Positions 46,603 through 57,931 of a stretch of 64,000 nucleotides of DNA are shown in pieces (the first letter of the stretch is position 1; each line of letters starts with the position of its first letter). Origin of the DNA: Paracamarosporium sp. OC-R06-R3 (Eukaryota > Ascomycota > Dothideomycetes > Pleosporales > Didymosphaeriaceae); NCBI GenBank assembly GCA_019828545.1, contig JACVRA010000001.1, forward strand, positions 423 to 64,422, written 5' to 3'. A program made the position numbers and the translations under genes. The notes under the pieces were generated by a model. That model saw only the letters and a program-made list of their open reading frames with translations. It had not been told where the DNA came from and searched no databases.

Positions 46603-47337
46603 GGAATCGCTCGCTGAGTTTGCAATCTAAGATCTCAATACTTGAAACTCAGATTAAAAGTTAGTTACCTTACTTCATGACATATAAACATAACTTACTC
46701 GCAAAGGCATGGCGAAAATCCTGAGTCGTAAAATTCCATTCCGGGTCAGAATCCGTCCAACAGATCGGATTTCAAGGTCCAGTTATCTCACCCAAGCAAT
46801 GAAATTACACTATCCGTGTCATACCAAAGGCAGAATTGGATCTCAATAAGATCAAGTTCAAACATACCTACGTGGAGAATAAGTAATTCATGATAGACCA
46901 AGGTAAGCACTCACTCATTGCTGTCTAGTCTATCGCCGTGGCTGCTGAAGCAAGGGCACCATGGTAAGCAGTAAGTAACCTGAAAAGTAACTGCCTTCAT
47001 GTAACTACAACTTATTGAACACATCGGTGGTAGCCTTGGTAAGGGCGAGTAGTATTCGACGGTCACATACGCCGATTCTGACTCCAAGGCGTGTTGATCC
47101 CTGTCTTGGTCGGTTGTTTAGGAACATATCAATCTGCTGCGACTCATCATCAGTAGATGTCTTGACCTCCAACATGAGTTGTAACATACTGAAAACGTGG
47201 CACTTGCTGGCTACTAAGTGTTCACCTGGACTGTTCCGAAACTAAGGGCTGCGCACTCGTTGGAGAGACTTTAGTAAAATCGGGTAGTTGACACGCCAAT
47301 CAGCCACAAAGACCTTCCAAATATCAAAAGTGGAATG

Positions 47338-47484
47338 ATGTTTGAGTAAGGAAAGCAAACAGGAGTTAACACGGGAGTAGTTAACCTGCAGCCAGTACTC
47401 AATATTCAGGTGGACGGCATACCTGACCAGGGTGACGGCTCCCCTGGTGATGTTGATCTTGGCTCATGGCCATTGGAGCAGTGA
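47338..47484 (+). pseudogene. Decayed copy A of a duplicated mini-ORF (nonsense at codon 4)
   Basis: It aligns codon by codon, without indels in the first 23 codons, to the intact ORF at 47600-47788. ATG-TTT-GAG-TAA here matches ATG-TAT-GAG-CAT there, so codon 4 is a stop. Downstream the frame is kept (GVVNLQPVLNIQVDGIPDQ) to the same end (DLGSWPLEQ-stop). It has about two of the 7-residue D-G-x-x-x-Q-x units; copy B has about four, and the length difference is exactly 42 bp. It is either a pseudogene, or the real start is elsewhere and this is an exon (AG precedes GAGTTAAC). Confidence 0.5.
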
Positions 47485-47599
47485 TATGGTAGATCGGAAG
47501 CTCGGGGAGTATGGCCGTGGCCTTGCAATGTGCTGTAATGAGACTGTGCAGCAAATAAATCTTTAGTATCAGGACATTCCAAGGAAGAAATGTTAGAAC

Positions 47600-47788
47600 A
47601 TGTATGAGCATGAAAGACTAGCAGGGGTTAACATGGGAGTTGTTAACCTGCAGTCAGTACTCAACGTTCAGGCTGACGGCTTGCCTGATCAGGTAGACGG
47701 CGTGACTAGTCAGGTGGACGGCTTCTCTGACCAGAGTGACGGCTTTCCTGGAGGCGTTGATCTTGGCTCATGGCCATTGAAGCAGTGA
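47600..47788 (+). CDS. Mini-ORF copy B with 7-residue (21-bp) repeats
   Basis: A 62-residue frame starts MYEHERLAGVN and ends DLGSWPLKQ. The centre is a run of degenerate heptapeptides: DGLPDQV, DGVTSQV, DGFSDQS, DGFPGGV. A second copy lies 115 bp upstream. Between the two copies, differences counted by eye fall more on third codon positions (about 9) than on first or second (about 4 each), a weak sign that this frame was selected. The minus strand is also open over the same duplicated block, so strand is not certain. No family is recognised; it may be an exon of a larger gene. Confidence 0.4.
   Translation: MYEHERLAGVNMGVVNLQSVLNVQADGLPDQVDGVTSQVDGFSDQSDGFPGGVDLGSWPLKQ
47660..47757 (+). repeat. 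Degenerate 21-bp tandem repeat
   Basis: About four units built on CAGGTGGACGGC with a variable second half. The paralogous block at 47407-47452 has only about two units, so unit number changed by exactly two (42 bp) since duplication. Confidence 0.75.
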
Positions 47789-49591
47789 TATGGAAAATCA
47801 AAGGCTCGGGAAGAATGGCCATGGCCTTGCGATGTGTCGTAATGAGGACAGGCTGAGAAGGAACTGTAAAACAGAAAAGGTTAGCAGAGCAAGGACGGGT
47901 AACGAGCGAAGTGATGCGCTCCAGCGGGGACATGCATGAACGATGGCAGTGACTTACTCGTGCACTTCAAGCAGGAGCTCCAGAAGCTGGGAGCTGTAAT
48001 ACATGTAGCGAGGTCCCAGATCTGTCATGGCGATGGAAAGAGAAAATGGCGGGGTATCCGTCTTTTCTGCAGCGGCAGCATTGTAGGCTTTGCTTGCTCA
48101 CCCACTCTCGAGAGTGACGCGATCTGTGCGTTTGACAGCATAGACGGTATAGCTTATGAGGTCCGCTAAATTGAAAGAGCAGAAGCTGTTAGAGCGCTAT
48201 TTTGTCAAGTGTTGGTCGTAGATAGCGCGTGATGTTATGGCGGATGGTAGCGTAGCTGCCACAACCGCGTCACTCAAAGAAGGGGGCAAACTTACGATAA
48301 TCTCCTTTTTCTGTAATACACAGATCTCATGAGAAACTTTAGAAGCCTGTATAGGGTGGTGTCACGCAGAGCTGACGAAGTTTGTCGCTGTTGTGGTTAT
48401 GGTGGGTGAGGTGGAAGAAAAGAGAAGGTGGGGAAGTGGACGATATTTTGGCTTTATATGCGCAGTGGGGCGCACGGACTTGTGTGAAGGCACGGCAAGT
48501 AGCCAAGCTAAGGGAGATTGACTTAGGTCTATTGTGTGTGAAGGAGGATCGGGTTCGCGGGGTGACGCACCAAGAGACCCTACAGGCTCAGGGGATAGGA
48601 TGCATCGAGATGATAAGCTCAGGGAACTTTGGTATTAGTTTTCTGAGTTACTTCATGAGCTAAAAAATGCATCCAGTAGGTGTTGTAGAGCTTTTGGGTT
48701 GCTGGGGAATATGTTTGGACCTCGGAGCTCACGGCTAGCAGAAGGTCCCCATGGAGTCCGCAGGTCGAAGGGCGAACTACAATACGGCTACAACAGTTAC
48801 TATAACTCATGTGAAAAACTTGTACGGTGTAAGCATTCGAATCTACCAAAATAGCATATGCAAGCAAGCTCGTTATAGGGTACGGGGGTGTAGAATGCGC
48901 CGCGGATCGAAGCGCCTCCTCCCAATGCCCTGCAACCAAAGCAAAGCCCCAGCGCCAATCCTATGTAGTATCTCCAGAATCAGAGTAGGTCTGTTCATGT
49001 ATGTCCAGGGGTGATCCAGTACAATTTTCTTCTTTCTCCTTTGTGAGACCTAAGTATGACCGTAAAGCGCGCGCTTGTCGTCTCCTCGAGCTATTCTTTG
49101 CCTATGAAAGCAAGTGAACGCATTTTGTAGCTCTCCAAGCATCATTTAGTCCATCATACGTTAGACAGAAGCTTGTAGTCGTTGGTTTCGTGTGGGATCC
49201 AGGGCGCAACCCAGGGCGCAACCGCGAGCGCATTCTCGTGCCTCCCAAGGAAGCCGTTCAAAAGATAGTGTGTTGGCTTAGGCAAGTTGTAACGATCGTA
49301 GCTAAGAAACCATCAACTTAGTTGCGGCTGGTCTTATGTAGCCTAGGCACATCGGGAGCCAGAGCTTGACCGTAAAGCGCACCTCTCCTATTAGCTCACT
49401 AGAATACAGGGAGAACATCAGTGTAAGGTGCAACGCCATGATTCTGGAGCTTTGTATGATCCTCACAGTAAAAAACAGCAAACCTCAATTGTAATATAAA
49501 GCTTGTTGTATACTCCCTGCGCCCATTCGCCCTACTACGCATCTGGCCCGTGCGATGCCCCAAAGCACCGAGAGCGACCAGGAAGATGTTC
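47789..49591. other. Gene-poor stretch with isolated frames
   Basis: A 77-codon ATG frame at 47936-48169 (MNDGSDLLVHFKQELQKLGA...) is the most protein-like and could be an exon. I cannot link it. The motif TGACCGTAAAGCGC occurs twice (near 49068 and 49369), and CAGGGCGCAACC is repeated in tandem near 49200-49222. No gene is supported. Confidence 0.35.
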
Positions 49592-50015
49592 TTACAGCGT
49601 ATTGATATTGTATTCGTGGAAGCGTCCGATGGAGGTCATGCCGACTTGGGTCGAGCGCGGAACTACCACAAGCGTGGCAGTGGGGGAGCGGGGAGCAGGG
49701 AGCATGACGACGAGGACGGCGATGGTAACGGCGAGGGCGATCATCGAATCGGTAGGCTGTGCGGAAGTTAAAAGGACTGAAGTGGAGGCTGGCTTGGACT
49801 GGCCACGGTAGTGGCAACAATGTAAGGCACTATCACTGTGCTAGTCGTAGCGTAGATTGTAGGAGATAGCGGAGGGGCGTATGAGGAATTCGTTGTGGAA
49901 GGCGTATGTGCAGCGAGCGGACTGCCGGTGGTGGATTTGCTATACTGATGTGGAGAACTGCTTGCGCAGGTTGCGAAGAGCCAATTGTTCTGGGGGGGGG
50001 GGGGGGGGGGGGNNC

Positions 50016-50046
<31 letters not shown>

Positions 50047-50073
50047 GCTGCACGCGGGATAACTTGAAATCAA
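49592..50073 (-). pseudogene. Probable membrane-anchored surface protein gene, broken by gap and frameshift
   Basis: Read on the minus strand, one frame (50073 to about 49785) encodes a Ser/Thr/Pro-rich stretch (SSPHQYSKSTTGSPLAAHTP...ATTSTVIVPYIVATTV). The next frame (about 49785 to 49592) encodes a transmembrane helix (SMIALAVTIAVLVVML) and a short tail. Together they look like a fungal Ser/Thr-rich, single-pass surface protein. No good intron explains the frame change. Its upstream part is cut by the poly-G/NN/poly-C run at 49992-50044. I therefore suspect sequence error or an unresolved gap rather than true decay, but cannot decide. Confidence 0.35.
49992..50044. other. Assembly scar: G21 - NN - C30
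   Basis: Twenty-one G, two N, then thirty C. A poly-G run meeting a poly-C run at an N gap is typical of low-quality read ends (or two contig ends) joined at a difficult homopolymer, not of natural sequence. Real sequence of unknown length may be missing. Confidence 0.85.
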
Positions 50074-53054
50074 AACATCAAGACCGAGTACTACGGTGCC
50101 CTGATCGACTGTCCACCGACAAGTGAACGCACTCCAGCTTAGCTCCTTCGAAAGTAGGGAGCTAGCTGCGTTATCGCCATGGCACCATCGCCACCACAGT
50201 TCCTCTTTCTACCCACATAATCGAGGGTCGAGTCTTCCAGCCCGAATACACAACACTGCGCACCATAGATCGTATGGCGCAACGCATACGCAATTACCAG
50301 CTGAGCAAGTACATGAATCGCAATTGATGGACCGCTGACAGCTGGATATGTGGAAGATCCAATCCTCTCGCCGTTTGCGTGCGGACACTCCATCAAACCC
50401 ATCTCTTTTTTATCGTATATGCGTAGCTCTTCAGCTCTCTTTCCCGCCCTACGCGTGTTGGCACACCGGTGCCCTGTATATCGAGCTCAACCCCGCCGAG
50501 TCTTCAAATACCACAGAGCTAGCCGTACAGCTCCATACCTGTTCGCGGACACGGTGCTGGAAGCCGAGCTTGTTTGACGCGGTCATCAGGCGCGGGGCAG
50601 CAGACGACCGACGCATGGAACGGAGAGCCAGGTCATTTAGAGGGATACACTGGGAAATTGACTATCCTGCAGCGGTGTTGTCTTGAAGGATCCCAGGGCC
50701 TAGTCCTGCCAGCTCGAGAGTGCACCATAGCTTGCGCATTGTGAGCGCGTCAAACTTTTCTCGGCACAAACCTTGGTAGCGGAGCAACAATGGATACCTG
50801 CACGATCAAGGCGAGCTTCCTTGCTTGCAAAAGCTATAGAGAGCTCGAGAAGACCTGCACAGCGCGGTATTATCGATATATGGCAAGCCTAAGGTCGGCG
50901 CTTGTGCCTACTGCAGAACCAAACCATCGGCATCGCGAGAAGTGGGATGTTTGTACGATAGGAGTTTGCAAGCCAACTAGCAGTGCCTTACATTTGGCAG
51001 AAGAGACAATACTGATAGTAGGTTGCTTAGGCCATTAGGTATTCGAAAGCCTTGATGTCCAATCAAGCTCGCGGCAGCTAACCAGATGCAGGATGACATC
51101 TTCCTGAACCTAAACCGATGCACGCCTTTCTCAAGCCTCATAACCGACGACGACGACGACTTCGATACACTTTTCGAATATCAGATGCCGCAAGGACACA
51201 TACATGTCGAGTAGTTTTGCGGTTGCGGTTACGAAATATCGTAGGTGATGGAATTGTATGGTGTCCGCAAGAAGAGACGATGGCACGAGACGCAATATCT
51301 CCATAGGACATTTAACCAATCCGGAAGCTTCTCCTTATATTGGAGTAAGCTTGACAGCCATTGGAGTCACACCCTCGCATGAATCTTGGAACAGTTGGAG
51401 GGTGCATACCACGTGAGATTCACGTGATTGAAGCGAACCGGGCCCTAGAAGCTGAGCCTGAGATGCCTCCAGCACTGAAAAGGAAGCCCTCTTCCTGGAA
51501 ACAACAAATGCGGTGGATTTCCTAGGTATTCTTGTGTGCCATCGGCATCAAGGGACATACAGGCAACAGCTGGTCTGTCTTTTCAGCTCGGTCCGTCGCG
51601 AATGGTTCATTCGCAGAATAGGAAAGTGACTCGGCAGCAGCCGGTGGATACACAGCTCAGAATCTGTGCAGATTGCTCCCATAATACTTACAGGCAAGTA
51701 CCATCCAGCTTAGCAAGCTAGGTGCGCTGATATCCTGCGAAGAAGTCAAGCCTTCAACCTCCGCGATGAGACCTTCGACCAGAAGCTGCGAGCTATAAAC
51801 CAAAACCTTTGTGACAAAATCTTAACAGTCCATTTGGATGGCTGCTTCTAGTCGCATACTGTCCGGCCGTACGAACATGCAAACAGAGAGACAAGACCCA
51901 CCACTAGAGTCAGTAAGGGCAGTGTTGCGGTGCTCCACTGACACAGAACCATATTCATTCCTGCGATGGGTCTGAGTTTCTATTATCTAAACCCATGTCA
52001 GCAGCTGCTCGGTAAGTTTCATGGTCAATGATTCGCTTGTTAGAAGTGCAAATGAACGGCCAGCATAACACGAGCAGTCATCATTCAAATCTCACAATAC
52101 GCAAATGGTGTGAGGAGACCATCTGCTGACAGTCATTCATAGAGTCTCACTGTCTTACTGCTGAAGACGTAAAGAACTCCACGTTTTCATACCGGAACCT
52201 TCCATACAGCATCAGTATACTATCTCTGAGAGGAGGGATAAGAAAAAGCCAGAAAGTCAGATCTCAGTGATACAGAAGTCATCAGGATATAGAGAAGTTC
52301 TCAGTACAACGCTAGTGTCTTCACGGAAAAAGTATGTTGCAAGACGGTGGGAGCGCATAACACTTACCGAACTTGCTTGCGTAGGTTCATGAGATGACGA
52401 TACAACAATTAGGATGGTAGATATGAACGAACATCTATCCAGCGGTCAGCGATGACTTAATCTAGGTCTATAGAAATGGAAGATAACAGGACTTCCAAAT
52501 GCATGTCCGAAGGCTGACAGGCACCGTTAAAGAGTGAGAACGAGGTTCGAGGCGATTCTAAAGTATCGATCCGTCATACTTCCCACGCCGACATAGGAGA
52601 TACTACACAATCCCTGCACGATACCAGACTGACAGAATCACAAAAAAGTCGGAAGTCAAGTCACAACGACTAGTGGTAATTAGATAGAAGGTTTGAAGAT
52701 GAAATTGCGTTCGACCTGATGAGGTCCGTTGCACCCTGAGTAATGAAATGGAGGTACGTGATCTTTTTGGAGTGTCACGCCAGTGAGTTGACCTTAGCAG
52801 TTATATTCAGCATCTTCCTGGACTGTATATTCGAAGTCTTGTTTGGGCAGTTACGTCCACCATTCCTAAAATGGTATAAATCATGCCTTACAACGCGTTT
52901 ACCGAACCTATTTCGCATTGAAGCAGCTCTTCGTATGTTACGAGAGCATAATGTGTTGACTACAAGAACCAGAGGAGGTCCTCTCTGATCTATCAAAGTC
53001 AGCGAAGGTCTCAACGAACATTCCATTGAAAACGATGTCAGAAGCAATAATGTA
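50074..53054. other. Gene-poor stretch, nothing recognised
   Basis: Frames of 60-87 codons only. The first ~270 bases may hold the 5' part of the broken membrane-protein gene on the minus strand. 51.7-52.7 kb has no frame of note and is AT-leaning. No terminal repeats or transposase motifs were found by eye. Confidence 0.35.
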
Positions 53055-53134
53055 TGTACGAGCACAAGTAACCAGTAGCGGCACAGCAGGCAGTCTTCTG
53101 CTAAAGCCACCATGGAACCACTTTGCGTCGATCT
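53055..53134 (+). pseudogene. Decayed copy D of the MYEHE mini-ORF
   Basis: It aligns with the start of the intact ORF at 54927: ATG-TAC-GAG-CAC-AAG-TAA here against ATG-TAC-GAG-CAC-GAG-AAA there. Similarity continues through CAGCAGGCAG to CTTTGCGTCGAT. Codon 6 is a stop, and a one-base insertion follows near GCAGTCTTCTGC. Similarity then fades. The copy cannot encode the protein. Confidence 0.5.
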
Positions 53135-53234
53135 TGGGCATATTTTTAAGACGTCCCACCGCTAGGACTCGTTAAAAAGAACATACTACACTGAATTTTC
53201 CCCCTGACCCCACAACCCAAGGTTTTGCGTTATT

Positions 53235-53459
53235 CTAGGCTTCTGGCATCGACGCATGATATGGAAGATCATGATCTTTCGCCTCGGCCATCACTAAATC
53301 ATACGGTTTAAATCGGTCTCCAAACGTACCATGTGAATTTCTCGTCAGTACCAACCCAGTAACTGAGTCTCTTACAGAAGCTTTCAGCTCAGCTTCATCA
53401 AAACTATTCTTCGAACAAAAAGGCGGCGAAACACCGGATATACGGACATCGGAAGCCAT
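53235..53459 (-). CDS. Short hypothetical ORF (74 codons)
   Basis: It starts at a true ATG (53459). The product (MASDVRISGVSPPFCSKNSF...) has balanced, protein-like composition and no low-complexity bias, which is unusual for this stretch. No domain, signal peptide or membrane helix is seen. It may be a single small gene or a first exon. Confidence 0.3.
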   Translation of the reverse strand: MASDVRISGVSPPFCSKNSFDEAELKASVRDSVTGLVLTRNSHGTFGDRFKPYDLVMAEAKDHDLPYHASMPEA

Positions 53460-53905
53460 CAGACAGACTGCGTAGATGCTGCACCGATCCAGTCTTTCTT
53501 CAAATGCAGCTATACCGTAACCGGGAACAACCCAAGATCGACTATTCGCCGTCTTCTTTCTCGACAGCGCCGGCTGGGCCTGTGTGTCCTTTCAATATAC
53601 CTTATAAACTGCATCTCATGATCTTACCTGACTGTGCTTCATCAGCCGTCTTCATCTATAATCATGAGGACTCTGTGGTGTGTGAGGGCCTTTACCTCAA
53701 ACACCACGGCCGTCGAGATTGTGTTGGACAACACCTAAAGATACGTCGGGAGCTCCTGCCACTTGGGTCATTCGAAAGTTTAAAGTCATGGTAGCCATGA
53801 GGTCGCAATTGAAGCCATAAAGATTTAAAGCGCTGGCTGAGAAGCGTCGTTGGGGTCATTTTTGAGTGACCCGTCGGTACTGGAGTCACATAGCCGAATT
53901 CTAAC

Positions 53906-54788
53906 TCAAAACTTAGCGTCGGATCCATCCAGATAAATGAAGACGTCAGAGTAGTCAATAGGTGGCTCAGGTGCCAATTTTTGAATCTCAACAAGAACCG
54001 CAAGAAGTCGGGGATCTCGGGTTCTCTTGATAGAACCCATTTCTTTTGTTTTCATCATTGCCGCAAAGGGGTAGCACATGTGTAAGAGAAAGGTTTTCAT
54101 ACCTTGAAGATGCATTGTGCAGCAGTCAATCTTGTACAAAAACTGTTGACAAGCAGAACCATACAAACCCACCGATTGGTAACGGTACAGCATTTAGAAG
54201 GGCGTAGCTCCACTCTGGAGTTTGGAGCCGACCCGCCGAGTCCCACATCTGGCCCAACACCCACTCGATCGGAGATTGGGATAAGTTCGAAGGTGTTACG
54301 GTTGGCGGGCAAAGTACCTGATCAATCGTTATTAAATGGTCGCACACATGCTCAGTGGGTCTGAAGGGTATAACCAGTAGCCCAGAGATGTGTCTTGAGA
54401 TATTATCGTGCATTGCGAACCTCGCTGTTGTTCTGGGCCAGCATGTTGGGTTTTCTGCAAGCAGCTCTCTTCTCTCATCACTGCCGTCTGTTCTAGTCGA
54501 AACTCGATATTGCCAGATCCAACGGACAAACCTGGAAAGGTAATATGACTCAACTCAAGCCTGCCACAGTTAGCAATCTTCCTATTACAGACTGGTGTAC
54601 CAGAAGTAATGCACAAGGGAGAGATACCTGCGGATGAATGTAAGGGAATGGAGGTCAAAGCTGCCAATGAATCACTCCCCGTCAATCGCAGCTTCTCCCA
54701 CATTAGACCTGCTCCTCGACCCGCGAGAAATAGATTTGACGATATCGTTGCATACGGGCACCAGAGCCTAGATCCGATGTAATAAGAG
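53906..54788 (-). CDS. Possible multi-exon gene, structure unresolved
   Basis: Three protein-like segments lie in order on the minus strand. The first is an ATG-started piece at 54788-54705 (MPLITSDLGSGARMQRYRQI), ending at a GAGCAG/GT donor-like site. The second is a middle piece near 54540 (SVGSGNIEFRLEQTAVMREE). The third is a terminal piece at about 54058-53906 (RDPRLLAVLVEIQKLAPEP), ending DGSDAKF-stop. Donor and acceptor signals exist between them, but I could not find a chain whose phases all close. It could be a decayed or wrongly assembled gene. No family is recognised. Confidence 0.25.
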
Positions 54789-54926
54789 GCATTGCAAGGA
54801 GATGTATCGTGCTTCGTAGCAACAAACTCGAGATGGATCCAACCACGCGACGTGGTATCTGTACATTGTCAGCATTTACTTGAAAGCAAACATAAAGAAC
54901 ACAAATACAAAAAGGAAAAGAAAAAA

Positions 54927-55175
54927 ATGTACGAGCACGAGAAACCAGCAACGACACAGCAGGCAGCCTCTGCCAAATCCGCCGTGGAACTACTCTGCGT
55001 CGATGCGATCCGGTTACAATTATCCTCTACACCGCAGGAGGAAGGGGGTTTCAGATATAAGCATCTGTTCAATTCAGTTCGGATCGGGATTCAGCCGCCA
55101 ACCACAGCGGCCGAGCAGCCTTATTCTCGGCTTGGAAGTCCCAGGATCTGTGGTATAGAGTACCAAAGCCTTTAG
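54927..55175 (+). CDS. Mini-ORF copy C, MYEHE family
   Basis: An 82-residue frame starts MYEHEKPATTQQAASAKSAV after an A-rich leader. A decayed copy lies 1.9 kb upstream (53055). The first five residues are also shared with the mini-ORF at 47600. No signal peptide or membrane segment is seen; four basic residues and three Tyr lie in the second half. No family is recognised. Whether it is transcribed is unknown. Confidence 0.35.
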   Translation: MYEHEKPATTQQAASAKSAVELLCVDAIRLQLSSTPQEEGGFRYKHLFNSVRIGIQPPTTAAEQPYSRLGSPRICGIEYQSL

Positions 55176-57931
55176 GACAGAGCCTGGAGAGGGACGTAAA
55201 AACCGCAATTAAGCTCATCGCGTATTCTTTGGATCTGCGCTGCACGACTTCTTACTTATCGTTGCCATACAGGCGGGAATAGGTTGTCCATACAGCCGTT
55301 TGGTCACTCCACAGCGTAGTTATCCATCTCTTTATGATTCCTCGTTATCGACATATGAGCAGTGATCAACGCACTCATTATGAATATTCGATCCAAGGAT
55401 AAGGACGTATCGGTGTCGAGCGATACGGACTGTATGCGGGAGTCGAGGAGGGAGATGCCAGAAGCCTGCAGCACGATCAACCATCAACGACTGTCGGGTC
55501 GCAGAATAGAGTTCCACGATAAATGTATGAGCCAAGAAACCATTTCCATACGACTCATGGGTAGGAGTCTAGCTAGTCATAGGGTTACTTGGCGTCACCA
55601 CCACAACGCTTGCGCAAGCCAGATTTCAGGTGCAGTCTACCCGCCTGCCCAACAGCGCCCTTTACCTTGAAGACGCCTCATCTGCCCCTCTATGCGAGTA
55701 ACGCTCCGTATGTGCGCTGCTCTAGGGGAACTCTGAAGAGAATGTATCCATCCATCAAGAGAGGGAGCCTACTACGTTGTATATGGTTGGGAGGCCTGGC
55801 CATAAAGAGTGGGTCTGCCCTTCAATCTATGGCTGTCGGGAAATATTGTAGCACAGATGCAGCTACCCTCCGGATTCCAGCCAATTGGTATAGTGGAGGG
55901 GAATATCGACTGGATGGCTGGTCTGATGAGGGTACGGTCGGAACGATGTAGGGGCAGCCCGCAGGGTTCTCAAGTCACCGCTGCCGGTACTGTAACGTTT
56001 CGATAATGTTTTCGAAGGGTTGATGCCTATGATCAAACGTCAGAGTTGTCCTGAACCGTCAGTTGCACTGGGAAAAGATGGTGCAAGCGCACGAAACAAC
56101 AAGGGTAGAATCCTCGAGCCCACCATGAAAGAAATCAGCACCCACGTCAATCCAGCTAGAAAGATGAGCACGAGCAGCATCAATACCCGTCTGCTGCGTG
56201 AGACTAAGTGGTAAAGCCAAGAAGAGGTGTTCCACGCCCCGAGGAATTGCAATACTGCATTTGCAATGAGGTGCATGCTTTCTCAATACAGAGACATCCA
56301 TCGTCTGGATATAACTGTACCTACAGTGTATGAAACGCTCTTGCTTTGTTTGCCTGAGGGAGCGGTAACACCTCGCTAATGAGCGAGATGGTGTTCACTT
56401 CAACAGAAGAGGTCGGCTGATGTTCCAGTACGTCTCGTATCGGCTACAACAACAAAGTCAACACAATATGTTCCTTCAGACGAGCGAGCAGGGTATTTCC
56501 TGGGTTTTCTTACTATGTTCCAGGCGTTGTCAGTCGCGCACGGGCCATGCGATGAATAGGCCTGGCATGCGAACAGACATGGAAAGGCAAGTGGTTATTG
56601 CACTGCCAGGCTGTCACCCAAGAGGCATACGCTGATGCGGGCTATGACTGTGCGCGCCTCTCATACCCTATTGAAAGGGCATGTCGAACTTTAAATCCAC
56701 CCAAGCTACCATGTTCTCCGAGCAGGAGGTCATCAAACAGCGACTCACACGCCGTACCTGAAAGAGCTGTCAACAAATCATGCCATGATGTCTCAGATGC
56801 TATATCATAACTTACCCTTATCGTTGTGCAGTCACAACACCTCCGGACCGCGCTAGAGGATGGCGGCAATCCCCTGCTGTTGGTGGCATAGTGTAAGCGG
56901 TCGCCGATCCACAAGGGCAAATGATGTTATTGAGGAGGATATGAACGACTCAAAGGACGCCATATGGAAGCTCGTGTGTAGACAGCAGCAGCGGGTGACG
57001 TTGTGTTGCTGCCGCAGGAGCGGTCGCGACCCTCGTGTCAAGGCAGATTTCTCACCACCACCACAACATCGTTGAAGCGGAGCAGTAAAATTACCTTCAT
57101 GGAAAAGGACCTTCTGAAACTTTTCAAAGCTTGGAAAGTCAGCAGAGGGAGGGAGTTGACCTTACCATGGCGTGGGTGAGAACGGCAGAGCGTTGACAGA
57201 GCGCTCGCCGACGAAGCGCGGGACGCTTTCCAAGACAAGAGACAAGGAGAGACATATAACCTAAAGATACAAGGCGTTTACTATAGCTACTCAAGCATAG
57301 TCGAGTGCACTGAGGTCGCTGTTGTTGGTGGTGTTGTGAGGGAGGAGAAGGTGGGCGAAGGGGCAGCGGAGACGAGAGTCAACAAGAAAATCAAAATCCC
57401 GCACCAAGAGATTTCACTGGCATAACAAACGGGTAAAGACCAAGACACTAGTCCGCCCAGGCAACGAGACCGCACGGCAACACGACAAGGTCTTGGAATA
57501 CTGCATTATGGATACACATTTCCGATACTACCTTATGATGCCGATCCACTACATCCACTCGAACCACTAAACACACCTAGTTTTTATGTGTAATATCCCA
57601 GTAGTATATTTCTCCGAAGACAGGGAAAGTTGATCATTCTTCAACGTCCAAGTAACACCCATCAATGCATCATTGATCTACAGTTTGAAGACTACAGATG
57701 ATAGTAGTTGATTCAAACCCTCCACCATTCGATAATTGCCCGTTCGGTAAGCTATTGAGGATACTCTCACTAAAACTTGTCAATATCAAGGTAGAAAAAA
57801 TGCGACTACCAGAACCCCTACCAGTCCATGCTGAATATCGACGTGCTGCAGCCCCAACCATGTTATTCCCGATCCACTGCAACCGGTTCAAGCGATCGAC
57901 GATACGAAGCAAGCCTTGGAGTATATATAAT
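55176..57931. other. Gene-poor stretch
   Basis: Short frames only. A minus-strand frame at 57475-57287 contains a signal-peptide-like run (ILIFLLTLVSAAPSPTFSSL), but its upstream start is a GTG-like or mid-frame position, so it may be an exon of an unrecognised small secreted protein. Nothing else is supported. Confidence 0.35.

Noticed and set aside
46431..46664. ORFs across the TCGN array on both strands (NER and RSFV repeats)
   Set aside because: Any 4-bp repeat without stop codons stays open in several frames; no evidence of translation.
48384..57360. Similarity between 48384-48436 and 57315-57360 (GTCGCTGTTGT... GAGAAGGTGGG)
   Set aside because: Mostly G/T-rich low complexity and short; it does not extend into a convincing shared gene.
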